From the NCBI GenBank assembly GCA_964247055.1, contig OZ176051.1:13516001-13580000 (forward strand): 64,000 nt of DNA. The letters run 5' to 3'. The stretch comes from Paragordius varius. Lineage: Eukaryota; Nematomorpha. The position numbers and the translations under genes are program-made. Shown piece by piece: positions 29,860-42,033 of this stretch; the stretch's first letter is position 1, and each line of letters opens with the position of its first letter. The notes under the pieces are model-generated. The model was not told where the DNA came from. It made no database searches and saw only the letters and a list, made by a program, of their open reading frames with translations.

Positions 29860-30375
29860 CTCCAGACTAAATTTAGGTTAGGATTTTCAAAAAAAAACTG
29901 AAGGAAACGGTCCCAATTTAAATTTATGCTTCTATCCTAATATAATTTATATAAATATGCCAAAATATCTAAATAAAAGTTTGTTTTGAAAAAAAGGTTT
30001 GGTGTCAAACTACTTCGACGCATTGTTTTGATTAAATTTTAAGGGTAAAATACGCTTAACCATTATTTAAATTATATGTATTGATAGAAATAGAAAGAGC
30101 GCTTTATTTTGTATTATCTTTTAATATTACCATTTCACACATGTCACATTGACGAAATTTTACCTTTGGGATTTAGCTTAAAATAAGTAATATGAAATAT
30201 TTTTGAATAATATTTTTTTATATGTTTCGGTTTATTTATGTTATATAACTGCAAAATTTTGCCATGGCTTCGATTCCTTTCATATTTTTTAAGGAATTTA
30301 ATTTTAAACAAGCCTGGGTTATCCAACTACTCCAATTTGAATCGAATGACTGAAATGATATGTTGTCAAGTGTTA
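29860..30375. repeat. repeat family C copy, diverged
   Basis: It contains the family blocks GAAGGAAACGGTCCCAATTT, ATTTATGCTTCTATC, ATTGATAGAAATAGAAAGAG and the right end CCAATTTGAATCGAATGA. The left hairpin block is degraded. This is the most diverged of the three long copies. Confidence 0.6.
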
Positions 30376-31296
30376 AGCCAGAATTTATTTCCATGATTTA
30401 TGATCAAGCTCACATGAGTTTATCCTCTACTTAGATGCCATCTACGTTTATCTTGAATATTATTATGGATAATAGAATCTTAATAATTGTTTGATTTTTC
30501 ATTGTAATTAAAAATCAACTAAATGTTAATAGAACAGATTATAATCTAGCGACATTATTGTAAATATAATGCAAATATAAGTTTTATAACTCAATTTTAA
30601 ATTCCTTAACAATAAACTGATTGCAATATTTGTCTTTACATATTTTGGAACATACTAAGGAAACAAATTATAAAAGAGGCATTTAAATTATATATATTAA
30701 ATAAATTTTTGATTTTTTTATATCCAAGAAGCATTGTGTTATTACAAATTAGGGACATAGATTGGGGAAAAGATAAATTTGATAGTTAATGGTAATAGAA
30801 TATTATTATATATGTTAATTCTGAGTGCGCGATCAGGATTATTTTTATCATGATATTGAATATCGTATTTTATCGTTTCTTTATAACTATTTCTCTATAT
30901 TATGTTGCATTATTTTATATCAAAGAATTTAGTGTATTTACATTTTTAGATAATAGATATCAATATATTAAAAAGAGAAGCTTATAATTTCAAATAAGGT
31001 TTTTTAAGACTGATTTGTACATTTTCAAATTAAGCGGCCATGAAATTTTAAAGTAGTATATAATTTTTTTATATGTGTTCAACGTCCTAAATTTGTAATA
31101 AAATATAATACTTAAAGTAGGACGGCCAAAGGACAGAAGATAATTTTTTTACAATTTTGTAAAGTCGAATATTGTGAGATCTCAAGGGCAAACAAAATTT
31201 ATTGTTTTAAATATTATGCTGTTGTCACATATATTCCGTTAGTTGAATGTATCAGGATGCTCATGGTACTTTTGGTTTTGGGCTTTAAAAGTAGTT
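30376..31296. other. AT-rich region, nothing recognised
   Basis: No gene, repeat pair or RNA motif that I can support. Confidence 0.4.
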
Positions 31297-31596
31297 TACC
31301 TTTTACACTTCAAATTCACCCTTCCACAATTCAAATTTACCCTAAAACAAATCCCAATTTACACTATAATAAAATATGTGTTATTTAAGATTACATATTA
31401 CTTATTTATTTATATTTTTAAAAAAAGAAACTTTTTTGTAATTAAAATAATGCTGAAAATAATTAAACTAAGCCATAAAGATATATTTGGTATTTATAAT
31501 GTTATATTCCAGAAATATAATTTATTTTTGGGTGTTTTTAAATTGTTCAAGAGTGAATTTGAATCGTTCGAGGTTGAATTTGAATCGTAAATGTTA
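31297..31596. repeat. family B MITE, about 300 bp
   Basis: The left end TACCTTTTACACTTCAAATT is followed by CACCCTTCCACAATTCAAAT. The right end has TTGTTCAAGAGTGAATTTGA, TCGTTCGAGGTTGAATTT and then CGTAAATGTTA. The internal TATGTGTTATTTAAGATTA is shared with the 20.2 and 53.9 kb copies. The open frame at 31243-31590 is a by-product. Confidence 0.7.
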
Positions 31597-32948
31597 TATA
31601 ATAAAAATATGATACTTTTGTGGTAATAGCTTCATAAAATCGCAAAATATGCACAAATTATGCTATATAATTTGATCTATGCTAAATGCCTCATTTTAAA
31701 AAATATCATTTTGTCATATACTATGTTTAAGAAACAATACTAAATTTCAAATGTGGGCTTCCCTCCCAATGCTTTTAAATATAAACGCAAAAAAGTCGAG
31801 TTTTTGCGATAATAAATTTTGAGATTTCATAAGATAACATCAATAATTATTTTTAGTTAGATTTTGATGAACCATATTTTACGGTATTTTGAACCATAGT
31901 AAGTAAAAAGGGTAAATATAAAAAATCATTTTTTATATTATTCAATGCGGTAACCATTTCTATCATAGAATTTGGATAAAGGTATTTTTCGACTTGAAAT
32001 TTAGGTACCTCTATGAAAAGCACATTTTATATTATAAGATAAATTCAAACAAATCTTTTAAAACTTCTGAGGCGATTATGGCTAATCTTTAGATGTCTGT
32101 GGTTCTTTTAGTCGTATGGATCTTGGATTCCAGGAAGATTAAAATGGGTTCAATATTATAAATTCTTTAAGATATATTAATTTCGAAAAAAGATTTTGAA
32201 AGATAAAGAATTGTTAATAAGATATTATGTTAAAACTAATCATAGATATTCTTTCCAGTATATATACGATGTGTGGCCATAATTTTATATTAAAAGCTAC
32301 TCAAGAATATCTAAATAATATTTAAAGCATGAAATATAATATATGACTTTTACGGTTTTGGCATGATTAAATATTTTTTAAACTTAAAATGGTTAGAAAT
32401 GGGCCTCAAGTTCTTTTGGCGTCATTTTCTCTTGAATTTTCATTTATTGAGCTAGAATAAGGGTTAAAAGAGTATTCAAATTTAGAAAGCTTTTAGAAAT
32501 ATTTTAGCAGCAATTTTTGAAATTATATGATTAAGTCAGCTGTTCCTTTCAATTAGGTTTTGGAGCTTTTTTTATTTTAGACTAGAAAAGTTAAGGACGG
32601 AATAAGCTTTCTATTACAGGAAAATAATTGATAATTATTAAAAAACAAAGCAATCCTTTATATACAAATTTAAGCTCTGGGATAAATCAAACTAAAAAAA
32701 TTAAAAGTTTATGAAGTCTTGAATGTATATTCATGTTCACTTATTGAGTTCATGCCATGCCTGATACATCCATTTTATTTAATAAATTACATTTACCAAG
32801 CGTATAACATTTTTCTTTTATATAATTTACCATAGCCTTCCAAGCATTAAAATACTTAATTCTCAAAATTCATATGTTAATGATGATGTATGTATGTGTA
32901 TGTGTAAGAATCAAATAATTTTATCACACGTGATTAAATAATATTGTA
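31597..32948. other. AT-rich region with weak repeat similarity
   Basis: About 31745-31830 resembles part of family D (AAATATAAACGCAAAAAAGT). The rest is not recognised. It lies downstream of the secreted-protein gene at 32949-33560. Confidence 0.35.
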
Positions 32949-33560
32949 TTATGCCAAGGCTGGTGCAGCGGTCGTCATGGTTGAAGCTGTACTGCTACTT
33001 GCTGTTGAGGTCGTTGACGCAGCAGTAGACGCTGTCGATGCTGTGGAGGCCGTAGTTGGCGTGCTAACGGTTATGCTACTACTGATTATGTTAACTGTTG
33101 TTCCATCCGATAAAATGGTCGTATGTGAGACTGTAGTGAGGGTGTAAGAGCCATTTTTGTGGTACCTTGAGGTGTGGAGCTTTGTATTGGAGCTCGACTC
33201 CTGGACCGCATGCGTGGAACGAAAGGGAGACGAGTTCTAGAGATTCGTTTGCGAGTCATCCTCCTAGTCCGCACCGTCCGTCTAAATAAACGGGTCGTAG
33301 TTAATAATCTAGATCTTCTGGCTGGGTAAGTAATCCGAACCATAGCCACTGTTACTCGGCAAAAAGGACGACATTTATAAGGATCCTTTGGGCACCTCCG
33401 AACGATTGGTATGCATTCTTATAAAATGATTAATTTATAAAAAGCTCTAAAAACGCTTAATTACAATTAGGAAATGGGGCTTACTTGTTCTTTGGGCCTC
33501 GCTTGTGCACACCAAAAAAATGGCTATAATAGCCATTAATAAAACTTTTACGTACCACAT
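32949..33560 (-). CDS. secreted Cys/Arg-rich protein with mucin-like Thr/Ser tail, three exons (model)
   Basis: Exon 1 (33560-33485) encodes the signal peptide MWYVKVLLMAIIAIFLVCTS followed by EAQRT. A 67-bp intron leads to exon 2 (33417-33166), with a small cysteine motif (CIPIVRRC, then YKCRPFC: four Cys within 21 residues) and a strongly basic stretch (RTVRTRRMTRKRISRTR). A 35-bp GT-AG intron (33165-33131) leads to exon 3 (33130-32949), which encodes HTTILSDGTTVNIISSS and then a long Thr/Ser/Ala-only tail ending TMTTAAPALA. Junctions are in phase: 510 nt, 169 aa. If the 35-bp intron is retained, exon 2 reads on to a stop at 33086 and the Thr-rich tail is lost, so alternative splicing is possible. 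The protein is probably secreted and O-glycosylated. The family is unrecognised. The + strand frame 32944-33147 is a shadow of the GCN repeats. Confidence 0.6.
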
Positions 33561-34503
33561 TGATGATTTTGAGAAGATAATATATAAAAATAAAAAATTT
33601 GGACCCTTATTTATATAGCTTAATTGAACTATTGACATTTAACATCAATAAAATATTTGGCTGCCGCAAACACATTTACTTATATCTGAACCGGTGAATA
33701 TTTGGTTGTTATTATGCTACTTCATATTTTATAATATATGCGACAAGTCTAATAAAGTGAGAACTATTCGACAAAAAAAGGTTTGCAATCACAAAAAAAC
33801 TTTCAAAATATGTCTATTTTAAGGTCATATAAAAGGTTTTTACAATTTTCGATTATAATAAAATAATTCGCAGGTCACATCCTTTAGATTATATAATATT
33901 TTTAGTTATCAAATATTTTTGTTCAAAAAATCCTTTAAATACCTATTTGCCATTTTTGGCCTTTACAATATTTAAATTTTGACAATAAGTAAATATTCTT
34001 GTTTAAATTTTTATTTTTTATTTAGGGATTAATATATTAACTGGGTAAATTAAATATATTATATTTATTAAATGGAGAGAGATCAAAACAGGTATCAGTT
34101 ATTCCAACTATTAAAAGTAAAAATAACTATTCAAAGTGAGGGGAATATAGGAGGGCTTCCTAACGAATCTGAACCACATCCAGAACCCGGCTACTGAGAT
34201 TTTAGCAGTAACCAGTTAACCAGTTCTGTTGGGTCGGAATCAACCGGGTTCGGTTCCACCCCTAAAACAAGTAGTTCTCACATAGTTTCCTTAAAAATAG
34301 AGTTTTTTGTTAATAGATTGCATAATTACTTTTCTTCTAGTTTCCCATCAATATATAATGACCATCATAAAGTAAAAAATTTTTGATTCTTTTTATTTTT
34401 TAAAAAATTGATTATTTAATAACATTATTTTCTCGCAGATTATAAATTAAATTACAATGTTGACTTTATCTTACCTTTAACACTGAGAAAAATTACAGTA
34501 ATT
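33561..34503. other. AT-rich region with a short GC-richer repeat fragment
   Basis: At about 34140-34270 there is a block with AGAACCCGG, AACCAGTTAACCAGTTCTG and TCGGAATCAACCGGGTTCGG. Similar AACCGG-rich sequence recurs at 39545-39700 (CAACCGGGTACCCAACATTT), and it may be a transposon end. The upstream region of the secreted-protein gene lies at the start of this stretch. Confidence 0.4.
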
Positions 34504-34522
34504 ATTTACGGAGATTAATTTA

Positions 34523-37500
34523 CACAAAAGAAAAGAAAAGAAAAAATTCTAAATTCTTATCTATTTATCTTCAAAGTTTATTCTATCTTTTATCACTTAT
34601 CCTATACTTTAAATTTTGTTATAACATACCTATTCCCATTTTGTTTTTGGACGTAGGACTTACCGTTGGCCTTTTCCTATAATTTGCCTATTAATATTCT
34701 CTTAAATATATAGATCGTATTCTTGGATAAGTATTGTAGCACTATTTATTTTATTTTTTACTATGACACATAAAATAACCCTTGATTTATATTGTTTTAT
34801 ACATATTTCTTTAATTTTTTTTTTATTGCGAAATATAATTTCCGTTTATACCTATAGCCTAGGTTTTTTTTTTAACATCTATCAATTTGTCATAATTAGT
34901 TCGACACTTCAATTTTATTATTTTATTTTGTTTGTTTAAAGCTGTCAAATGAATATTGATGTGTATAGTAATAACCGGTCAAGCCTGGCCAGCCGCGGTT
35001 TTGGTGTTGTGGCCAATAATACAAAGAGAATGAAAAGGAATACGGTTTGTTTGTATTTTGCTAGTTTAAATGTTGGTTCATTGAAAAGTAAGTTAAATGA
35101 TATTGTGAGAATAATGAAAGTTAAACATATTGATATTTTGGCATTACAAGAGACTCGTTACCGCGGAAACGGAGCAAGGACTTTGGAAGAGAATTATCGA
35201 CTATATTACTCAGGTGAAAGTGGCGGACGAAATGGAGTGGCAATTATCATTAATCCCAAATTGTCCAATCAGGTTAAAGAGGTTAGACGCTATAACAGCC
35301 GAATCATGAATTTAGATATTTTGGTAGGTAACGAGGTCATAACGGTATTTAGTATATATGCCCCGCAAATAGGTTTACCCAAACAAGAAAAGGAGCAATT
35401 TTACGAGACTTTAGATGAAAAAATAGTCGCTCTCCCTCAGCTCAGAGTCAAGTTTTTATGTGGGGATTTTAATGGTCATCTTGGTTCAAAAAGGGAATCT
35501 TTTGAAATATGGCACGGGGGACATTCTTATGGAGAAAGAAACGAGGAAGGAATTAATTTGCTCAGATTTGCACAATCTCACAATTTGGCGATAGCGAACA
35601 CGTTTTTCGAAAAAAGAGAGAGCCATCTAGTAACTTTTAAGAGCGGCATAAACAAATCTCAAATAGTTTTTATACTTGTTCCAAGAGATTTATTGAAGCT
35701 TGTGATAGATTGTAAGGTCGTGCCAAACTTAGAGGTTAGTTCGCAACATAATTTACTTATTTGTAAATTTTTCGTGAAAGAAAAGTCTAAACAAAGTGGT
35801 TCTTATTCAAAGAGATTAAAAAGTATTAAGTGGGAGAAATTATCCGAAAAAAGGCAGGCTTTTATAAAAGAAATACGGTTATCCGAGGATGGAGGGTTAA
35901 ATGGTGATTGGGATAAAGTAAGTCGGTTAATCAAAAAGGCAGGAACTCTAGTTTGTGGATTAAAAGGCGGAAAATCTCAAGTATACAGAGAGGCTTGGCT
36001 TTACGATGAAAGAATAATATTGATGTCACGAGAAAAAGGTAAGGCTTTTGACAAATGGAGACATACAAGGAATGATGATGATAGAGATAAGTATAAAAGT
36101 TTAAATAAGGAATTGAAAAAATTAGTCGGTCAGGTTAAGAAAGAAAAAATGAATTTATTTTATGATGAGTTAAATAGTAAGCAAGGTTTAAACAAAGTGT
36201 ATAAAGTTGCGCAGCAAAGGAATAAACGCAGGATGGATTTGCCAGGTTATGCGACTGCAATAAAAGGAAAAGATGGAAGCTTGCTGTGCGAAAATGTAGA
36301 AATATTAAAAAGATGGAAAGAGTACTTTGTGAGTTTAGATGAAGGGGTAGGCGAGATATTTTTGCCAAATACAGTTGAAGCTACTGATAGACCAATAGAA
36401 GCAATTACACAAAAGGAAGTAGAATCTAATTTGTTAGAAATGCCAAACAACAAAGCTGTAGGATCGGACGACATAAATATAAATTGTTGGAAAGTGCTTG
36501 GGAATTCTGGATTAAATTTTTTGGAGCGTGTATTTAATAAAGTTGTTTCAACGTATGAAATCCCGGTTGAATGGAAGGAAAGTTTAACTGTGCCTTTATT
36601 TAAAGGAAAAGGTGATATAAATGAATGTAGTAACTATAGAGGGATAAAACTTATGTCGCACACTATGAAATTGTTTGAAAAATAATTGAAAAGCGAATCA
36701 GGAAAATGATATCTATAGAAGGAAATCAATTTGGTTTCATGCCAGGAAAGTCAACAGTAGATCCTATACATGCGGTTAGGAGGTTGATTGAAAAACACAT
36801 TGAAAAAAAGAAAGAATTGCACGGGGTTTTGATTGATATAGAGAAGGCGTTTGACAGGATTCCTAGAGAAACTATTTGGTGGAGTCTTCGTCGTAAAAAG
36901 GTGCCAGAAAGTTATATTAAGTTGTTACAAATAATGTACGAATCACACACCTCCAGGATTAAAACTCCACAAGGTTTATCAGAGCCCTTTTCAATAAAGC
37001 ATGGAGTCTACCAAGGCTCATCACTCAGCCCCTTATTGTTTATAATTTGTATGGACGAGGTAGCCAAGGTTGTTAATGTGAGTTCAGGATGGTACTTAAT
37101 GTATGCAGATGACATAATCATCTTGTCTGATTCATTAATTGAGTTAAAGCGAACGGTAAACAGATGGGTTGTTATGCTGGATCAATATGGTCTGAAAGTA
37201 AACAAAGCAAAAACCGAACTTATTACTTTTGGGGGTCCACAACATGAAATGGTAGTTGATGATAGTTGGGTTCTGAAGGGTAAAGAAAGTTGCAAATATC
37301 TGGGAGCTATGTTAAGTGCAGATGGTTCGTTAACTGACGATATTAATTTAAGAATAAAGAGCAGCTGGGTAAATTGGAAGAAAATTTCGAGCGTATTATG
37401 CGATCGAAATATTGATGTTAGAGTGAAAGGTAAGATTTACAGTTCAGTTGTCCAGCCCTCAATGATGTATAATTCACAGACATGGGGTGTCAAAAAATCC

Positions 37501-37891
37501 GAAGAAAGACAATTTAACGTGACTGAAATGAAAATGCTCAGAATGATGTGTGGGGTAACTAGAAAGGACAGAATCGAGAATAGATTTATTCGTGGGAGCA
37601 CAGATATTAAACCAATAGTGGAAAGAATGTCAAAAAATAGGCTACGTTGGTTCGGGCACATTGAAAGGAGAGATTCTAATTATATTGCAAAAATAATAGA
37701 TGGTTATATAGTTGAGGGAAAACGAGGACGTGGGCGGCCTAAAACAAAATGGATAGATACAGTAAAAAGAGAGCTAGCAGAATACGAGCTTAATGCAGAG
37801 GACGCCATAGATAGAGTTTTATGGCGAGACAGGTTGTATAACATGACCGCTCTCACGAGTGAAAACATGTAATGTAATAATAATAATAATA
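34523..37891 (+). mobile_element. RTE-type LINE, apparently full length, 3.37 kb
   Basis: The element is flanked by a 19-bp duplication ATTTACGGAGATTAATTTA (34504-34522 and 37892-37910). It has about 430 bp of 5' leader, a single long coding region (endonuclease plus reverse transcriptase) and a short 3' end finishing in TAATG followed by (TAA)n, the simple-repeat tail usual in the RTE clade. The long clean TSD and the near-intact frame show a fairly young insertion. A diverged, 5'-truncated relative is at 41099-42033. Confidence 0.92.
34949..37872 (+). pseudogene. RTE LINE endonuclease-reverse transcriptase, one frameshift
   Basis: The first part (34949-36685, 578 aa) holds the apurinic-type endonuclease (FASLNVGSLKSKL at the start, ILALQETRYRG, GDFNGHLG, SQHNLLICKF) and the beginning of RT (VPLFKGKGDINECSNYRGI). 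The second part (36706-37872, 388 aa) holds RT motifs IDIEKAFDRIPRE, YQGSSLSPLLF and YADDIIIL, and the C-terminal KRGRGRPKTKWIDT. A single lost base in an A run (36678-36682) separates the parts; otherwise the frame is continuous at about 970 aa. Residue 240 is Val in SQIVFILV, where the family has the conserved Asp (S-IDF), so the endonuclease would be impaired even without the frameshift. It is related to the Bov-B/RTE group often annotated as craniofacial development protein 2-like. Confidence 0.92.
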
Positions 37892-37910
37892 ATTTACGGA
37901 GATTAATTTA

Positions 37911-38484
37911 ATCAATTTATTAAGAACTTTTACCTTATTAATTATTAAATATGGTAAAAAATTATAAACTATATCCATAATCAATTACTCAAACAAAAAG
38001 AGCCACACTATATATCACCGGTACACAAACTGAGCCCACGGGCCGCACAAAGTCCTCAAGAGATTTTTGATCACAGATTTTCAAACCTAAAATTTTATCA
38101 AGTAAGGTCATTAGCGGTATATGTTACGCCTCAAAACTTAAATAGAACTTTTTCACGCTAAATTTTATATTTCCATGTCTAAGAAATAGTCTGACCACCA
38201 AAATGCTTGTTACAATCATTTTTTAAAGTTAAATAAATGTTGTCTTCATAGATGCGATTGTTAATACAATCACTTTTATTGCCTACCTTGGTACTTATAC
38301 ATTTGAGTATTTAATTTTTCGAAGAAAATATGTTTTGATTTACAATTGTTGATATTTTGGTTTATGCTAAACGGAGCCCAGCTAATAGTTAAATATTTGA
38401 GAATCACATAGTATTTAATAGCTAAAAGCTTTAGAAAAATCAGATCAAAAAAATAAATGCGGTTAAAATCTTAAAAAATGTTTA
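37911..38484. other. AT-rich spacer with a hAT-like terminus
   Basis: At about 38018-38075, GGTACACAAACTGAGCCCAC followed by GGGCCGCACAAAG looks like a hAT end (compare GGGCCGC in the 8119 element). No partner was found. Confidence 0.45.
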
Positions 38485-39385
38485 TTTCTGCCATTAGCCA
38501 AAATCAAAAGTCGCATTCTTTAGGTCATATGAAATTAAATACAATAAAAAAACGCGTCAACTAAATAATAATTGTTATATGTGCCATAAGGATGGTCTTA
38601 AACGTAAATTATTATCATCAGTAGAAAGACTTACAAGAATTAAGCTAATAGATATTAATTTTTATTACTATCATATCTTTGGTCCATATATAGTGTTTGG
38701 TTATATTGCATTAAAACATAATTTAAGCCTTATATAAAAACAGAAAATTTTTTTATAATCTGCACCCCGAAGTTGGGGATAATTGCAAATTATCAAAATA
38801 TAAATATTTTCACTAGACAATCAGAAAAACACAACTTTCTGGTAATTTTTTCACCCTAAAATTAATTATATATTTGGCAAACTCTTTTTCCATCGCGGAT
38901 TTCGGGCACAAACTGGCTTAATCAAAAAACTGTGTTGATATATCTCCTTTTCTGCATTGAGTTACATAGGAGATTTTATAATATATAAATTGGAAGTGTT
39001 TTGTTAAAATTATATGCTACTTTTGCTTTGTTGCGATCATCAAAAAATTACGTTTTATATGAGGCTTAAATTATTCTTAAATGCGATGAACTGGATAAAA
39101 TTTATATATAGAGTAAGGATGTGATCGTAAAAATAAAATTTATATTTTTTTTACCACATATTAAAAATTTTTATCAATCAAATTAGAGTCCAAAGTGCGA
39201 ATTTTTTACTTTAATGTGATCTAAGACGCTCTAAAAATATTTATATCGATAATATTTGGATTATCCTTAAGGTACATATTGAAAACTAAAATTTAGTTGA
39301 CCCGTTTTTATTGTATTTTATTTGATTCGACCTAAAGTGCGATAAAAATGCGAATATTGCATTTTGGCCAATAACATAAAAATGC
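38485..39385. repeat. inverted-repeat element of about 900 bp
   Basis: The left arm (TAGCCAAAATCAAAAGTCGC, TTTAGGTCATATGAAATTA, AACGCGTCAACTAAAT) returns inverted at about 39290-39385 (AATTTAGTTGACCCGTTTTT, TCGACCTAAAGTGCGATAAA, TTTTGGCCAA). A related single arm lies at 53400-53500 (CGTTAGTTGACGCGTTTTTC). No gene inside. Probably a non-autonomous DNA element. Confidence 0.5.
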
Positions 39386-41098
39386 AAATAACTTTTTTTT
39401 TCTTTAGTATTTTAACCTTATTTATCTTCTCATTATCCTCCAGATTTTAGCCGTATTTTGAAACATGATCCTCATTTTTGCTGCAAAGTGTGATAATAAA
39501 AAATGTTGTATGAAAATCATTGAATGAAAAGTCATGAACCAAAATGGAAACGGTTCCAATTATAACGAACCGGTTCCAATACCGTTATTAAGGAATCAAC
39601 CGGGTACCCAACATTTAGAAACCACTTTGGTTTCATTATTTAAATCTTAGGGACCTCCTTAGTTGATCCACCAGCCAGTTTAAAGCCTTGTTCCGGCCGA
39701 TTTTTCTCTAATATACTTAAAGATTTACTTTATTAACTAAACACAAAATGGTGCTTTTAAATAGAATACGCTTAAATTTGAAGGCAAGTTATATTATAAA
39801 AACTGTAAACTAAAATTGTGTAGCAGAAAAATTCTTCTGTCGGTCAAGGAATACTACATCCACTAAACATATGGGAGATTAGCATGGATTACATCATATA
39901 ATTGGATGGTACTGATTTTTATGACATTAGAATCCGATTAAACTACATAAAATTAAATATTTATATAAAATAACCCAAAAACGAAATTAAGCGATTTTTT
40001 AATTAGCAATCTAGGGTAATTAAACAGTCAAGCAAGGATGAATCTAAAGTTGCTTTATATATCATAAGCACGATCTTTTAACGCTTTTATAAACCTTGAA
40101 CTAGCCCTTGTTTTCAATTTGGTACTTTAACATAGTCTTGGCTTAAGAAAAATTTGTAAAAAAGTATTATATAACCTAATATCATATATTTTCATCCTTT
40201 TTTGAAACTTAACCATCGAAATCCTTCATGATATTCATTAGTATATCTAACCTATTTCTATTTTTATATAAAAAACGGAATGATAACTCAGAAAAAATAT
40301 CTTATTAAGTTACCCGTAAAAGATAAATGAAATATTTGTGTGAAAGTTGGGAGTTAAATTAAAAAGCTCAGATAAATAAAGATTAACTGGGGATTTTATA
40401 TATAAGAGAATATAAACTTAGTAAGGTCATCCTTCCATTTTACCTTTTGTATTGTACCCAAAAATTTGGATACTGTTTAAAATACAAATATGTATTATAT
40501 GCTTAGTGCATCTCTCAAAGTTTCAACTGCCAAATTTATATTTGGATATTCAATAACTTAAAAATTACCAAATATTTTTGGTTTATGGTAATAAATAATT
40601 TTCGTTTTTTTAATAATTAAATTTATAAGTAGCTGTAGGTTTTAATAGGATTTGAGTCTCATTTAGTTTATCAGGCTTATAAAATATTCGAATCCAAAAT
40701 TTGATCATACGTATGACAATTATTATGCTATTTTATAGTCCGAAATTTAAAAGATTAATGTGATAAAATGTATTTTGAGCCAAAATAATAAAGTATTTTA
40801 GCATTTTGTTGATATTTCCAGTATCATATACATCACATTTTATAGGTCCGATCGCTTTTTTCATGTATGTGTGCGTTATACTCAGCTACACTTTGAAGGG
40901 ATGATTTAATCACAAGTAAGTAACTAAAATAACCCGTATCGGAACATTTGCAATTTAACAAAAACGCCAATTTTTACTTTTTACACATTTAATAAAAATA
41001 CAGATTTTAGTTTTTGAACAGTTTAGAAACCAAAAAGATGTGTATTATAATATGGCTATTTTCCTCATATTAATGTGATATAAATCTGTCCAAAAATT
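39386..41098. other. AT-rich region with an AACCGG-rich fragment
   Basis: About 39540-39700 contains GGAAACGGTTCCAATTATAA, GAACCGGTTCCAATACCG and TCAACCGGGTACCCAAC, related to 34.14-34.27 kb. The rest shows nothing I recognise. Confidence 0.4.
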
Positions 41099-42033
41099 GA
41101 TACAAATCCCACACCTCCAGGATTAAACTCCACAAGGTTCATCAGAGCCCTTTTCAATAAAGCATGGAGTCTACCAAGGCTCATCCCTCAGCACCTTATT
41201 GTTTATAATTTGTATGGACGAGGTAGCCAAGGTCGTTAATGTGAGTTCAGGTTGGTACTCTATGTATGCAGATGACAATCATCTTGTCTGATTCATTGGC
41301 TGAGTTAAAGCGAACGGTAAACATATGGGTTATTATACTGAATCAATACGGTCTGAAAGTAAAGAAAGCAAAAACTGAATTTATTACTTTTGGGGGTCCA
41401 CAACATGAAATGGAAGTTGATGATAGTTGGGTTCTGAAGGATAAAGAAAGGTGCAAACATTTGGGGGCAATGTTAAGTTCAGATGGATCGTTGACCGATG
41501 ATATTAATAAGAATAAGCAGTTGGGCAAATTATAAGAAAATTTCGAGCGTATATGATTGAAATGAAATATTGATGTTAGAGTTAAAGGTAAGATATACAG
41601 TTCAGCTGTACAACCCACAATGATGTATAATTCACACACCTGGGGCGTCAAAAAATACCAAGACATTTTAACGCCACGTAAATGAATATGCTTAGAATGA
41701 TGTGTGAAGTAACAAGAAAGGACAGAATTAAGAATAGATTTATTCGTGGGAGCACAGATGTTAAACGAATAGTGGAAAGAATGTCAAAAAATAGGCTACG
41801 TTGGTTAGGGTACATTGAAAGGAGAGATTCTAACTATTGCAAAAATAGATAGTCATATAGTTGAAGGAAAATAAGGACGCGGGCGGCCTTAAACGAAATG
41901 GATAGACACATTAAAAAGAGAGCTAGCAGAATACGAGCTTAATGCAAAAGACGCCATAGATAGAGTTCTATGGCGAGACAGATTGTATAACATAACCGCT
42001 CTCACGAGTGAAAACATCTAATGTAATAATAAT
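41099..42033 (+). mobile_element. 5'-truncated, decayed RTE LINE copy
   Basis: The sequence from CCCACACCTCCAGGATTAAA to the TAATGTAATAATAATAA tail corresponds to the last 930 bp of the full-length RTE (36940-37885). It still shows RT pieces (ILSDSLAELKRTVN, ITFGGPQHEM) but carries several indels, including one within the YADD motif region, and stops. It is clearly older than the full copy. Truncation at the 5' end is usual for LINE insertions. No clear TSD. Confidence 0.85.

Noticed and set aside
32944-33147. + strand frame rich in Val and Ala that looks like a membrane protein
   Set aside because: It is the antisense shadow of the Thr/Ser/Ala-coding repeats of the secreted gene on the - strand.
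36135-36474. - strand frames over the LINE
   Set aside because: Shadows of the RTE coding frame.
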